Of a stretch of DNA of 64,000 nucleotides, positions 17,882-26,723 are shown piece by piece (position 1 is the stretch's first letter; every line of letters starts with the position of its first letter). The notes under the pieces were generated by a model. It was given only the letters and a program-made list of their open reading frames with translations, had not been told where the DNA came from and searched no databases. The stretch comes from Clostridia bacterium (lineage in GTDB: Bacteria > Bacillota > Clostridia > Oscillospirales > Acutalibacteraceae): positions 1-64,000 of the forward strand of contig JAFQBE010000021.1 in the NCBI GenBank assembly GCA_017416765.1, read 5' to 3'. A program made the position numbers and the translations under genes.

Positions 17882-18008
17882 TTGCAATTTCCTCCGTTAT
17901 GTCAGATTATATGTACAATTAATAACATGATAAATTAAATAAACTGAAATGTCAAGAATTGTTCTCTATTCATAATTATGCTTTAACTTAATATTAATAA
18001 TATTTTAA

Positions 18009-18037
18009 TTGAATTGTATGGAATATTGTGGTATAAT
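18009..18037 (+). promoter_or_regulatory. Sigma-A promoter of the tmk operon
   Basis: TTGAAT at 18009-18014 and TATAAT at 18032-18037 are separated by 17 bp. The predicted start is near 18044. Confidence 0.8.
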
Positions 18038-18121
18038 GCAATCTGTATAATTAGGTGAAGTTTGTTTTTTGAAAAATTATTTCAAGGAGGATGCAGCTTT
18101 CAGGGCTGTATAACCGTAAAA

Positions 18122-18793
18122 ATGGGCAGAATGATAGTTGTAGAAGGTCTTGACGGCAGCGGCAAATCCACACAGATTGAGCTGCTTAAAAAATATTTGC
18201 AGGGTGCGGGCTGTTCATACAGGCAGATTAAGCTGCCCGATTATGAGGACCAGTCAAGCACACTTGTGCGAATGTATCTCGGTGGTGCTTTCGGCAAAAA
18301 GCCCGAAGATGTCGGCGCATTTGCGGCTTCCGCGTTTTTTGCTGTGGACCGCTTTGCAAGCTTCAAGCAGCATTGGCAGGCTGATTATAACGGCGGCAAG
18401 CTCATTTTAGCAGACCGCTACACCACCTCAAACGCTTATCACCAGCTTGTTAAAATGCCCCGCGAAAGCTGGGACGAATACCTTGAGTGGCTTGAGGATT
18501 TTGAATATGCAAAGCTTGGTATTCCGCGCCCCGATTTTGTGGTTTACCTTGATATGCCTATTGAAATTTCACAGCATCTTATGGCTTTGCGCAGTGAAAA
18601 AACAGGTGCGCAGAAGGATGTACATGAAGCGGATGTCGGCTATCTTCACCGTTGCCGCGAAGCTGCAATGTATGCCGCGCAAAAGCTCGGCTGGACGGTT
18701 ATAACCTGCGCTGAAAACGGCGAACCGCTCAGCATTAAAACAATATCTGAAAAAATAATTTCCTCATTACCTCAGGAGTTTATTTATGCTTGA
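18122..18793 (+). CDS. tmk: Thymidylate kinase
   Basis: Tmk phosphorylates dTMP to dTDP. The Walker A loop GLDGSGKST is at residues 9-17, the ILADRYTTSNAYHQ region (DR motif) near 100, and the length of 223 aa is normal. The start is uncertain: ATG codons at 18122 and 18131 fit the family (MIVVEGLDG) but have no nearby ribosome site, while a strong AAGGAGG at 18084-18090 has no in-frame start at usable distance; it abuts an out-of-frame ATG at 18091. The gene heads a dense operon with an eight-base overlap into the next gene. It is divergent from the ThyX-like gene, placing dTMP synthesis and phosphorylation side by side. Confidence 0.92.
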   Translation: MGRMIVVEGLDGSGKSTQIELLKKYLQGAGCSYRQIKLPDYEDQSSTLVRMYLGGAFGKKPEDVGAFAASAFFAVDRFASFKQHWQADYNGGKLILADRYTTSNAYHQLVKMPRESWDEYLEWLEDFEYAKLGIPRPDFVVYLDMPIEISQHLMALRSEKTGAQKDVHEADVGYLHRCREAAMYAAQKLGWTVITCAENGEPLSIKTISEKIISSLPQEFIYA

Positions 18794-19676
18794 ATTTCAT
18801 CCGATAACTTTAGCGGACAAGCCCCGTGCAGAAAAAATTCTGTATGCAACGGAAAACATGGGCTGTGAATACTGTTTCGGTACTCTTTACATCTGGCGGA
18901 ATGTTTACAAAACCAAACTTGCTTTTCACGGTGATATGCTTGTTGCAAAGTATGTTACACAGCACGGCACGGTTTATTGCTGTCCGACAGGTGAGGGCGA
19001 TTTTGCCCAGATGTTGAGGCTTGTTATCGCCGATGCACGTGCCGAAGGTAACCGCGTTGTAATCGGCGGCTGTTCTGCGGCGGAAAAAGAGAAAATCGAA
19101 GCTGCAATGCCGGGTGTGTTCAAATTTTCGGCTGATGATTCAAGCTTTGATTATATCTACAGCGCTGAAAAGCTGGCTACGCTTTCGGGTAAAAAATACC
19201 ATGGCAAGCGCAACCATATTTCTGCCTTTATTCGCAACAATCCCGATTGGGCTTTTGAAGAAATAACACCCGAAAATCTGGGCAAATGTGCCTCAATGAA
19301 TGAACGCTGGCTTATGCTCAACGAATATAAGGATGAGTCTGCGATTTCTGCCGAACACAACGCACTCAACAGCGCGATAGCTGATTATGAAGCCCTCGGT
19401 TTTTACGGCGGGCTGATTAAAGCAGGCGGCGAAATTGTTGCTTTTTCCTTCGGTGAAAAGCTCAAGGACGGCATATTCTGTACTCATTTTGAAAAGGCTT
19501 ATGCTACCGTACAGGGTGCATATCCCATAATTAACCGCGAAATGGCGGTAAGGCTCAAGGGAGATTATGAACTCATAAACAGGGAAGAGGATACCGGCGC
19601 ACCTGGTTTGCGCAAGGCAAAGCAATCCTACTATCCCGAAATATGGCTTGAAAAATTTACAGCTGAGTGTGATTGA
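18786..19676 (+). CDS. DUF2156-family protein (GNAT-fold aminoacyl/acyltransferase-like)
   Basis: These 296 residues match the DUF2156 family, related to the C-terminal transferase domain of phosphatidylglycerol lysyltransferase (MprF) and to FemX-type GNAT folds. Typical features are the basic KKYHGKRNHISAF segment near 135, the YGGLIKAGGEIVAFSFGEKL core near 205-225, and the ending NREEDTGAPGLRKAKQSYYP near 265-285. There are no membrane helices, so it is a cytosolic stand-alone domain. It overlaps tmk by eight bases and the GNAT gene by four, so it belongs to the operon. Its substrate is not established; lipid or peptide aminoacylation is only suggested by the relationship. Confidence 0.82.
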   Translation: MLEFHPITLADKPRAEKILYATENMGCEYCFGTLYIWRNVYKTKLAFHGDMLVAKYVTQHGTVYCCPTGEGDFAQMLRLVIADARAEGNRVVIGGCSAAEKEKIEAAMPGVFKFSADDSSFDYIYSAEKLATLSGKKYHGKRNHISAFIRNNPDWAFEEITPENLGKCASMNERWLMLNEYKDESAISAEHNALNSAIADYEALGFYGGLIKAGGEIVAFSFGEKLKDGIFCTHFEKAYATVQGAYPIINREMAVRLKGDYELINREEDTGAPGLRKAKQSYYPEIWLEKFTAECD

Positions 19677-20329
19677 TTTTGGTAAAGTTTGAAAACGAAA
19701 ATATCCGCTTGCAGGCGGTTGATCTGTGGCATGAAGCCTTTGGCGACAGCGCAGAGTATATAAACTTTTTTCTTGATACACACGGGTCATGTACCTGCCT
19801 TGCGTATGAAGAAAACGGAAAGCTATGCTCAATGCTGTTTCTGATTGACGGCACGCTTTGCGGTAAAAGCGCGTATTATCTCTTTGCTGCCGCAACATTT
19901 AAAAGTGAGCGTGGCAAGGGCTGTATGGCAAAGCTGCTTGAAAAGGCAAAAAACTATGCAGTACAAAACGGCAGAGCATATATTGTTTTAGTGCCTGCTG
20001 AACCGTCGCTTTTTGATTATTATTTACGCTTCGGTTACAAAACCTGCTTTTATGCAAAACGGCAGGGTATTAATGAAGAATTTGAGCTTGATAAAAGCAT
20101 GTGCTTTGTCTGGGATAAAGCGCATGAAGAATATATAAAAGCAGAAAGTGAAAAATTCGGCGCAGCAATTTATGAAAAAAGCGGTATGCTGTTTTCTGTT
20201 TATGGCGAAAATGAAATAAAAGTTCCTGTAAAAACCGCCGACGAAAAATACCGATACGGTATGGCACTTTCACTTGATAAAGATGTATCACACAAAAATT
20301 TTTATATTGGTCTGACACTTGACGGGTAA
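19673..20329 (+). CDS. GNAT-family N-acetyltransferase
   Basis: The N-terminal ~140 residues show a GNAT fold. YYLFAAATFKSERGKGCMAKLLEKA (about 64-88) contains the R-G-K-G acetyl-CoA pyrophosphate loop, and PAEPSLFDYYLRFGY (103-117) is the family's C-terminal helix/strand region. The C-terminal ~80 residues are unassigned; the arrangement resembles Eis-like acetyltransferases. A TTG start overlaps the previous stop (TTGA), as expected for coupled translation. It acetylates an unknown amine, probably a small molecule or protein N-terminus. Confidence 0.82.
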   Translation: MILVKFENENIRLQAVDLWHEAFGDSAEYINFFLDTHGSCTCLAYEENGKLCSMLFLIDGTLCGKSAYYLFAAATFKSERGKGCMAKLLEKAKNYAVQNGRAYIVLVPAEPSLFDYYLRFGYKTCFYAKRQGINEEFELDKSMCFVWDKAHEEYIKAESEKFGAAIYEKSGMLFSVYGENEIKVPVKTADEKYRYGMALSLDKDVSHKNFYIGLTLDG

Positions 20330-20341
20330 GGAGAATGCGTA

Positions 20342-20884
20342 ATGATTTATGTTTTTTTAGCTGAAGGCTTTGAAGAGGTTGAGGCACTTGCAACGGTTGA
20401 TGTTCTTCGCCGTGCAGGACTTGATGTCAAAACTGTAGGCGTTACGGGCGAAACTGTCAGCGGCTCGCATTCAATTCCCGTTGTGTGCGATACCGTAATA
20501 GGCAATATTCAGCCCGATGAAAATATTCAGGCGGTTGTGCTTCCCGGCGGTATGCCCGGTACAACCAACCTTGAAAGAAGCGAAGAAGTAAATGCCTTTA
20601 TTGATTACGCTGTTGAAAATGATAAATATGTCTGCGCTATCTGTGCCGCGCCGAGTATACTCGGCAAAAAAGGTTTGCTCAACGGTAAAGAAGCTATCTG
20701 CTTCCCCGGCTTTGAAGAATACCTTTACGGCGCAACAGTTTCGGATAAAAGCGTTGTTGCAGACGGTAAAATAGTTACCGCCAAGGCTTGCGGTGTTGCG
20801 CTTAAATTCGGTAAAGTTATAGCTGAGCAGTTTATCGGCAAAGAAAAAGCGGACGCGCTTTGGGAGTCACTTTACAATGATTAA
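20342..20884 (+). CDS. DJ-1/PfpI family protein (YajL/ThiJ-like)
   Basis: This 180-residue protein belongs to the DJ-1 superfamily. The nucleophilic-elbow cysteine is Cys101 in CAICAAPSIL and the partner acidic residue is probably Glu14 in EGFEEVEA. The motif LPGGMPG is at residues 67-73. Members are cysteine-dependent deglycases/chaperones or hydrolases, and the physiological activity of this subgroup is debated. AAGGAG precedes the ATG, and the 3' end overlaps the 5-formyl-THF cyclo-ligase by eight bases, so the two are co-expressed. Confidence 0.9.
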   Translation: MIYVFLAEGFEEVEALATVDVLRRAGLDVKTVGVTGETVSGSHSIPVVCDTVIGNIQPDENIQAVVLPGGMPGTTNLERSEEVNAFIDYAVENDKYVCAICAAPSILGKKGLLNGKEAICFPGFEEYLYGATVSDKSVVADGKIVTAKACGVALKFGKVIAEQFIGKEKADALWESLYND

Positions 20885-21464
20885 TGAGGTTAAGGATATC
20901 CGCCCGATTAAAACAGCGCTGCGCAATGCGGCACTTGAGTGGCGTAAGGCTCTTACGAGGTCAAACAAACAGCGCATGGATTTTAAAATACAGAGCAAGG
21001 TTATGAACCTGTGGAAATTTCGCGAGGTTAAAACGGTGCTTCTGTACTGCTCAAAGCCTGTTGAAATTGACACAAAGCTGATTATTGAACGCGCCATGGC
21101 ACTCGGTAAAACTGTTGCGGTTCCGCGCTGTATTCCCGATACAAGGGATATGGATTTTTATATTATCCGCAGTTTTTCAGATTTGGTTTCCGGTGCCTTC
21201 GGTGTTATGGAGCCTGACCCTGAAAAGTGCGAAAAGCTTACCGATTTTGAAGCAAGCGTGTGTATTGTTCCCGCCCTTGTTTACGATAAGGAGGGCTACC
21301 GCCTCGGCTACGGAAAAGGATACTATGACCGCTTCCTTTCCGGCTACCGCGGTTCATGCATAGGGCTTGCGTATTCGGATTGGGTAAAAGACAGCCTGCC
21401 GCACGGTAAATTTGACAGAAAAGTGGATATAATAGTAACTGAAAAGGAAAATTATTTTTGTTGA
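20877..21464 (+). CDS. 5-formyltetrahydrofolate cyclo-ligase
   Basis: This enzyme converts 5-formyl-THF to 5,10-methenyl-THF with ATP, recovering folate for one-carbon metabolism. The signature YRLGYGKGYYDRFL lies near residues 141-154 and PALVYDKEGY precedes it. The length of 195 aa is typical. It overlaps the DJ-1 gene by eight bases. Its presence in an operon with tmk is consistent with folate-linked nucleotide metabolism. Confidence 0.93.
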   Translation: MINEVKDIRPIKTALRNAALEWRKALTRSNKQRMDFKIQSKVMNLWKFREVKTVLLYCSKPVEIDTKLIIERAMALGKTVAVPRCIPDTRDMDFYIIRSFSDLVSGAFGVMEPDPEKCEKLTDFEASVCIVPALVYDKEGYRLGYGKGYYDRFLSGYRGSCIGLAYSDWVKDSLPHGKFDRKVDIIVTEKENYFC

Positions 21465-21479
21465 AAACAGGAGTTACAT

Positions 21480-23108
21480 ATGGACGACAAAAAGAAATTT
21501 GAAATTGAATTTGATGACGATTTTGATGCGTGGCTTGCTCAACATGATGCCCAACGCAAAAAGGAAGAAGAAAAGCGCACAAGGGATATTCCTGTAAAAA
21601 GAGATGTTCCTGTAGCAAAGCCTTCGGCATCTACCGAGCCTGCAAAGCGCAAGCCGGTCAGACCGTCGGGTGCCGTTTCAGGTTCTGCACCGGTTAAGAA
21701 AAGTGTAAAAGCTGAAAGCGATGTTTATATTTCTTCAAAATCAACGGGAAGAAAGCCTGCTGAAACACTTGCTGATATTCCCGTAAGCCGTAAGGAAACG
21801 GTAAAGAATTTTAAAATTCATATTGATGAAGAAGAATTTAATGCACCGTCTTATGAGGAGCCTAAAAAAACGCAGGAGCAGAAAAACAGCGATAAAGCTA
21901 TTTATTTTGCCGCGCGTCAGCCCAGTAAGGCACAGATTGCACACCGCCGCGCACAGGAGGCAGAGCGTCAGGAAAGAACCCGCCTTGAAAAACAGCAGCG
22001 TGCGCAGCAACGCAAAAAGCAGTCAAAGCAGGTGGCACACCTGAGCCGTATGCTTACCGCAATAATTATTGTGCTTGCTTCCGTGCTTCTTTCGATGTAC
22101 GGTGTTTCATGTATAAACGATATACTTGCGCTGAACAGAAGTACAGAATTGGTTGAGGTTTCAATTGAAAAGGATGCCGATTATAAAGAAATTATTGATT
22201 CGCTCGGTGATGTCGGCCTTGTAAAGCACGAATGGTTCTGTAAGCTTCTTACAAAGTTCAGACACTTTGATGAAAAAACCTATATCAACGGTATTTATTA
22301 TCTTACCGCCAATATGGGTGTTGAAGGTATGCTCAACGAAATGCGTGAGGACCAGACCTCCGATGAAACAATCCGTCTTTCCTTCCCCGAGGGTTGGACA
22401 ATTCCGCAGATTATAAAAAAGCTTGATGAAAACAATGTCTGCCCGGCTGAATACCTTTATTCGGCACTTGAATCGGTTGAGTTTGATTATGCCTTTGTCA
22501 GCGGCATTCCGTCAGACGGCGGCAGATGCTTTAATCTTGAAGGATATCTGTTCCCCGATACTTATGATTTCTTCATAAGTGAAAAGCAGAACGGTATAGG
22601 CGAAAACCCCAACAGCGTAATTCGCAAGTTCCTTTCAAACTACGAAACAAAGTGGAATGAAGTTTATGCAAAGCGTGCGCAGGAACTCGGTCTTACCATG
22701 GATGAAGTTATTATCATTGCTTCAATTATTCAGAAAGAAGCTGCGGATAAATCGCAGATGGCTGATGTTTCTTCCGTTATTCACAACCGACTTAACAACC
22801 GTTCGTCTTACCCGACACTCGGCTGTGACTCGACAAAGAACTATGTAAACACCTACCTTAAAGATGCGTTAGGTGACAGCAAGGCAAGCGTATATCTCAA
22901 TGGATACGATACCAACAGCACACGCCTTGGCTTGCCCGTAGGTCCTATATGCAACCCCGGTGTTTCCGCTATTGAAGCGGCACTTAATCCGAATGATACA
23001 AATTATTATTATTTCTGCCACAATAAGAAGGGCAAAATTTACCTTGCCTCTACCTACAACCAGTTCCAGGCCAACTGGGCACAGGTTCTTAAAGATAACA
23101 AAGGATAA
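21480..23108 (+). CDS. mltG: Endolytic peptidoglycan transglycosylase MltG
   Basis: MltG (YceG) cuts nascent glycan strands at the membrane and helps set their length. Residues 1-190 form a charged, disordered, Arg/Lys/Glu-rich cytoplasmic extension with a basic coiled-coil-like stretch at ~150-185. One transmembrane helix spans about 191-211. The extracytoplasmic part holds LysM-like and catalytic regions: SFPEGWTIPQI (301-311), NLEGYLFPDTY (352-362) and IIASIIQKEA with the catalytic Glu420. The end carries YLNGYDTNSTRLGLPVGPICNPG. At 542 aa it is longer than E. coli MltG because of the N-terminal extension, as in other Firmicutes. CAGGAG precedes the ATG. Confidence 0.94.
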   Translation: MDDKKKFEIEFDDDFDAWLAQHDAQRKKEEEKRTRDIPVKRDVPVAKPSASTEPAKRKPVRPSGAVSGSAPVKKSVKAESDVYISSKSTGRKPAETLADIPVSRKETVKNFKIHIDEEEFNAPSYEEPKKTQEQKNSDKAIYFAARQPSKAQIAHRRAQEAERQERTRLEKQQRAQQRKKQSKQVAHLSRMLTAIIIVLASVLLSMYGVSCINDILALNRSTELVEVSIEKDADYKEIIDSLGDVGLVKHEWFCKLLTKFRHFDEKTYINGIYYLTANMGVEGMLNEMREDQTSDETIRLSFPEGWTIPQIIKKLDENNVCPAEYLYSALESVEFDYAFVSGIPSDGGRCFNLEGYLFPDTYDFFISEKQNGIGENPNSVIRKFLSNYETKWNEVYAKRAQELGLTMDEVIIIASIIQKEAADKSQMADVSSVIHNRLNNRSSYPTLGCDSTKNYVNTYLKDALGDSKASVYLNGYDTNSTRLGLPVGPICNPGVSAIEAALNPNDTNYYYFCHNKKGKIYLASTYNQFQANWAQVLKDNKG

Positions 23109-23114
23109 TTAATT

Positions 23115-24341
23115 ATGTTTAAACCCGAACTTTTATCACCGGCGGGTGACAGGGAACGCCTTGAAGCCGCTGTAATGTACGGTGCAGATGCCGTTTATCT
23201 TGGTTCAACAAGCCTTGGTATGCGTGCCGCACCACAGAATTTCAATCCCGAGCAGCTTAAAAGCGCAGTTGAACTCTGCCACGGCAAGGGTATCAAGGTT
23301 TATCAGACCTGCAATGTGCTTGCGCATAACAGCGATTTGGAAAAGCTCCCCGCTATTATTGAAGGTGCGGTTGAAGCAAAGGTTGATGCCATGATTATTT
23401 CCGATATGGGTGTGCTTTCAATTGTTAAAAGGTTAGCGCCGCAGATGGAAATTCATATTTCAACCCAGACAGGTATAGTCAACCATGCTGCCGCCAACGC
23501 CTTGTATGATATGGGGGCAAAGCGTGTAGTGCTTGCGCGCGAGCTTTCAATTGAAGAAATTGCTGAAATAAGAGCAAAAACACCAAGTGATTTAGAAATT
23601 GAGTGCTTTGTACACGGTGCAATGTGCGTTTCGTTTTCAGGCAGATGTCTGCTTTCAAATTACTTTTTAGGCAGAGATTCCAACAGGGGTGAGTGTGCAC
23701 AGCCATGCCGTTGGAAATATGCCATCATGGAAGAAAAGCGTCCCGGCTTCTATCTGCCGATAGGGGAGGACCACAGCGGTACATATATCATGAATGCCCG
23801 CGACATGTGTATGATTGAGCATATACCCGAAATGGTAAAGGCGGGTATCAGCTCGTTCAAAATTGAGGGCAGAGCTAAATCGTCATACTACACAGCTGTT
23901 GTAACAAATGCCTACAGAGCGGCTATTGACGGTTACATGAAAAACCCGACCGATGCTTATAAGCCCGAGCAATGGATGATAGACGAAACCCGTAAGGTCA
24001 GCCACAGAGAATACTGTACAGGCTTCTTCTTCGGCGACCCTAAGGACGATGCACAGATTTATTACGAAGGCACATATAAACGCAACTGGAATGTTATGGC
24101 AGAAATTAATTGCTGCGAAAACGGCAGAGCCTATGTAACCCAGCGCAACAGATTTTTTGAAGGCGATGAACTTGAAATTATGGTTTCGGGCAGTGAACCT
24201 TTAAAAATTAAGGTTGAGGATTTGCAGAATGAAAAGGGTGAGCATATTGATGTGGCACCCCACCCGATGATGAAATGCAGCTTTAAGTGTGATGTTCCCG
24301 TTCATTCCGGTGCACTTGTCCGAAAAGAGGCAGAGGAATAA
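23115..24341 (+). CDS. U32-family peptidase (YrrO/RlhA-like)
   Basis: This 408-residue protein has the U32 opening ELLSPAGDRERLEAAVMYGADAVYLG, and the cysteine region RDSNRGECAQPCRWKY with FVHGAMCVSFSGRC upstream, which in related proteins binds an iron-sulfur cluster. Family members are annotated as collagenase-like peptidases, but some (RlhA, TrhP) are needed for rRNA or tRNA hydroxylation, and that is a likelier role for this housekeeping copy. It lies six bases after mltG and two before the next gene, so it is within the operon. Confidence 0.92.
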   Translation: MFKPELLSPAGDRERLEAAVMYGADAVYLGSTSLGMRAAPQNFNPEQLKSAVELCHGKGIKVYQTCNVLAHNSDLEKLPAIIEGAVEAKVDAMIISDMGVLSIVKRLAPQMEIHISTQTGIVNHAAANALYDMGAKRVVLARELSIEEIAEIRAKTPSDLEIECFVHGAMCVSFSGRCLLSNYFLGRDSNRGECAQPCRWKYAIMEEKRPGFYLPIGEDHSGTYIMNARDMCMIEHIPEMVKAGISSFKIEGRAKSSYYTAVVTNAYRAAIDGYMKNPTDAYKPEQWMIDETRKVSHREYCTGFFFGDPKDDAQIYYEGTYKRNWNVMAEINCCENGRAYVTQRNRFFEGDELEIMVSGSEPLKIKVEDLQNEKGEHIDVAPHPMMKCSFKCDVPVHSGALVRKEAEE

Positions 24342-24343
24342 TT

Positions 24344-24757
24344 ATGAGCGAATGGAAGAAAGTCGGAACTCAGGCGGATATTGATTCTTTGATGAATGAA
24401 TTCTGCGGCTTTCACGACGGCTGTATTGTCAGTGTAAATTATTCCACAGGCTCTTTTGTTGACAAAAACGGCAAAATGAAAGACGGCGAAGAAAGCGATA
24501 AAGTGCTGTGTGTTTCTTTTGACAGTCAAGCGGTTAAGAAAAAACTTGAACTGCGATTTACGGGCGTCAGAAGCTTTGGCTTTGTCGGCTGGCAAAAGGG
24601 CTGCTTCTGTGATATAAACGGCTGTTATCTCAATATTGACAGTGGTTTGATTATCTGGGCAGATGGCGAAGATTTTTCACCGGAAAACCCGATAAGTCTG
24701 ATTAATCCGCAGTATTCATATGTTGTTTCATCTTCTCTTGAATGGAATTTAGAATAA
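24344..24757 (+). CDS. Hypothetical protein, 137 aa
   Basis: I do not recognise this protein. It follows the U32 gene after two bases, with AGAGG as ribosome site, and ends before a terminator, so it is the last gene of the tmk-mltG operon. The sequence is a soluble, beta-rich protein with FCGFHDGCI near residue 22, FTGVRSFGFVGWQKGCFCDINGCYL around 73-97 and four or more cysteines. No signal peptide or membrane helix is present. The FHDG segment recalls small immunity-type or DUF domains, but that is too weak to name. Confidence 0.75.
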   Translation: MSEWKKVGTQADIDSLMNEFCGFHDGCIVSVNYSTGSFVDKNGKMKDGEESDKVLCVSFDSQAVKKKLELRFTGVRSFGFVGWQKGCFCDINGCYLNIDSGLIIWADGEDFSPENPISLINPQYSYVVSSSLEWNLE

Positions 24758-24760
24758 GAC

Positions 24761-24799
24761 AACGCAGGTCAACTTCATTGTGAAGCACCTGCGTTTCTT
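24761..24799. terminator. Terminator, probably bidirectional
   Basis: A 9-bp stem AACGCAGGT/ACCTGCGTT with a 17-base loop is followed on the plus strand by TCTTTATTTTT. It lies immediately after the stop codon of the minus-strand small gene at 24799. Confidence 0.75.
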
Positions 24800-24987
24800 T
24801 ATTTTTCTGCTCTTTTATGCTTTTTTGCCAAGCCCTGCGCTATTGCGGGAAAGGTGTTATCCGTATCGTTGGTGGGCTGAACATTGCACCTTCCGTACTT
24901 TGTCACCATGTCAAAAGAATCTTCTTCAATTTCATTGTGAGATAGCTTTGCTTTCTTGGTTTCAATATTATAATCCTTCAAAATCAT
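24799..24987 (-). CDS. Small hypothetical protein (62 aa)
   Basis: A minus-strand frame with ordinary amino-acid composition encodes a 62-residue acidic N-terminal half (HNEIEEDSFDMVTKYG) and a polar end (DTDNTFPAIAQGL, then KKHKRAEK). I used the ATG at 24987, which has AACGGTG just before it; an earlier ATG at 25044 has no ribosome site. Its stop abuts a terminator shared with the converging operon, which is what a real gene would show. The family is not recognised. There is no signal peptide or transmembrane segment. Moderate confidence, since it rests on context and composition only. Confidence 0.5.
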   Translation of the reverse strand: MILKDYNIETKKAKLSHNEIEEDSFDMVTKYGRCNVQPTNDTDNTFPAIAQGLAKKHKRAEK

Positions 24988-25102
24988 CACCGTTATGTAT
25001 TTTTTGAAAATAGTGTGACAATATGCGTTGGAATTTATATACATTTAACATTGCAATTTTATGCAGAGTTTTGTATAATGCAGAAATATAAAGTGAAAGT
25101 AA

Positions 25103-25277
25103 CAAATTACAGTTTATTTAAGTGCAGAGTTCAGAACGCAGAACGGTGGGAGGGCTACGCCCTCACCCATTGTAATAATCGCTTTAAACCAACATTATAT
25201 AAATTCGGAGCGAAGCGACCCTTCGTTCTGCACTCTGCACTCTGCGTTCTGCATTCAATCAGATAAACTGTAATTTG
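25103..25277. repeat. MITE-like element with 15-bp perfect terminal inverted repeats, copy 3 of the hairpin-module family
   Basis: CAAATTACAGTTTAT at 25103-25117 is the exact reverse complement of 25263-25277. Inside lie a second inverted pair (GTTCAGAACGCAGAACG and CTCTGCGTTCTGC), a GGAGGGC-tac-GCCCTC hairpin followed by ACCC, and CGGAGCGAAGCGACCC. No ORF with a ribosome site lies within. The right end abuts the ribosome site of the following transporter gene. The rest of 24988-25102 shows no further gene. Confidence 0.8.
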
Positions 25278-25296
25278 AAAAGTAAAGGTGAATTAT

Positions 25297-26718
25297 ATGT
25301 CTAACCAAACGGTACAAAAGACCGAAAAGAAGGGGCTGAATGTCAGCGTAAAATCCTTTGCGGGTGCAATTGCGGTTATACTGGCGCTGATGATTTTTAC
25401 ATATGCTCTGACCTTTTTTATCCCCGGCGGCGAATATGCCCGTACGCTTGACGCTGCCGGCAACACGATAATTGATGCCGAGGGTGGATTCAGCTATGTT
25501 GACGGCGGTCTGCCACTGTGGAAGTGGCTGCTTTCGCCCGTGCTTGTGCTTGGTGCGGAAGGCGGCGGAATGATGATAGCTATTATCGTTTTTCTGTTCG
25601 TTATCGGCGGTGTTTTCAACAGCCTTGATGCGGACGGGCTTATGAAATATATGCTGGATAAAATTGTTTATCATTTCGGCGGCGCACGCTACAAGCTGAT
25701 GGCTGTGGTAATGTTTTTCTTTATGGCTATGGGTGCCTTTATCGGCTCGTTTGAAGAATGTATTCCGCTTGTACCCATTGTTGTTTCCCTTTCGGTAAGC
25801 CTTGGTTGGGACGTTATGACGGGTATGGCTATGAGCTTGCTTGCAGTCGGCTGCGGCTTTGCTTCTGGCGTGTGCAACCCCTTTACAGTAGGTGTTGCGC
25901 AAAGCCTTGCAGGTCTGCCTATGTTTTCGGGTATATGGCTGCGCCTTGTAAGCTTTGTTGTAATTTATGCGCTGCTTTTTGTATTTACATTCAGGCACGG
26001 CAAAAAGGTTTCTGTAAACACTTCTGCTGAAATAAGCAAAATTCCCTTTACACCCGATAAAAAAATGGATAAGGGTCTTATCTGCTTTGCTTCAATTGTG
26101 GGCTTTGGTATGCTGCTTGTTTTAAGCTCCGGCTTTATTACCGCCTTGCAGGATTATACAATGGTTATCGTTGCCGTAATGTTCCTGATTGCGGGCATTA
26201 CCGCGGTATTGGTTTCCGGCATGAAGGGCAAGGATTTAGGTAAATATTTCGGCAAGGGTGTTGTAGGTATTCTTCCTGCTGTTCTTATGCTTCTTATGGC
26301 AAGCTCAATAAAATATATCCTTACGGAAGCAAAAATTCTTGATACAATTCTTTACTGGGCTGTTGATACGGCAAACGGTATGCCCAAATGGATGATAATT
26401 CTTTTTGTTTATCTTATTGTTCTTGTAATGAATTTTTTCATCAGTTCAGGCTCGGCAAAAGCATTTTTGCTTATTCCGCTTATTGTACCTATGGCACAGC
26501 TTTTCGGAATTGAAGCACAGCTTTGCATTATGGCCTTTGCCTTTGGCGACGGATTTTCAAATGTTTTCTATCCCACAAATGCGGCATTGCTTATTGCCCT
26601 TGGTCTTACCGATGTAAGCTACGGCAAATGGATTAAGTTTTCGTGGAAATTCCAGGCACTCAACCTGCTTGTCACAAGCGGTTTGCTGCTGTTGGGATTG
26701 GCAATAGGATATAAATAA
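25297..26718 (+). CDS. YfcC-family (DcuC-like) membrane carrier
   Basis: The 473-residue protein has about 12 hydrophobic helices and the YfcC hallmarks: FFIPGGEYAR after the first helix, GAFIGSFEECIPLVPI near 145, GFASGVCNPFTVGVAQSLAGLP near 190, and NFFISSGSAKAFLLIPLIVP near 385. The family is related to C4-dicarboxylate (DcuC) and short-chain or amino-acid anaerobic carriers; actual substrates are mostly untested. The ATG at 25297 has AAAGGTG six bases upstream; an in-frame GTG at 25288 overlaps that site. The ribosome site lies just beyond a MITE-like repeat, so the repeat sits in the leader or promoter. A terminator follows. Confidence 0.88.
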   Translation: MSNQTVQKTEKKGLNVSVKSFAGAIAVILALMIFTYALTFFIPGGEYARTLDAAGNTIIDAEGGFSYVDGGLPLWKWLLSPVLVLGAEGGGMMIAIIVFLFVIGGVFNSLDADGLMKYMLDKIVYHFGGARYKLMAVVMFFFMAMGAFIGSFEECIPLVPIVVSLSVSLGWDVMTGMAMSLLAVGCGFASGVCNPFTVGVAQSLAGLPMFSGIWLRLVSFVVIYALLFVFTFRHGKKVSVNTSAEISKIPFTPDKKMDKGLICFASIVGFGMLLVLSSGFITALQDYTMVIVAVMFLIAGITAVLVSGMKGKDLGKYFGKGVVGILPAVLMLLMASSIKYILTEAKILDTILYWAVDTANGMPKWMIILFVYLIVLVMNFFISSGSAKAFLLIPLIVPMAQLFGIEAQLCIMAFAFGDGFSNVFYPTNAALLIALGLTDVSYGKWIKFSWKFQALNLLVTSGLLLLGLAIGYK

Positions 26719-26723
26719 ATTTT

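Noticed and set aside
24780-25007. Plus-strand frame over the small minus gene
   Set aside because: It begins inside the terminator, has no ribosome site and has Ser/Phe/Cys-rich shadow composition.
25103-25277. CRISPR-like or tandem repeat
   Set aside because: The repeated GTTCTGC/CTCTGC words are inverted arms of one element, not regularly spaced direct repeats.
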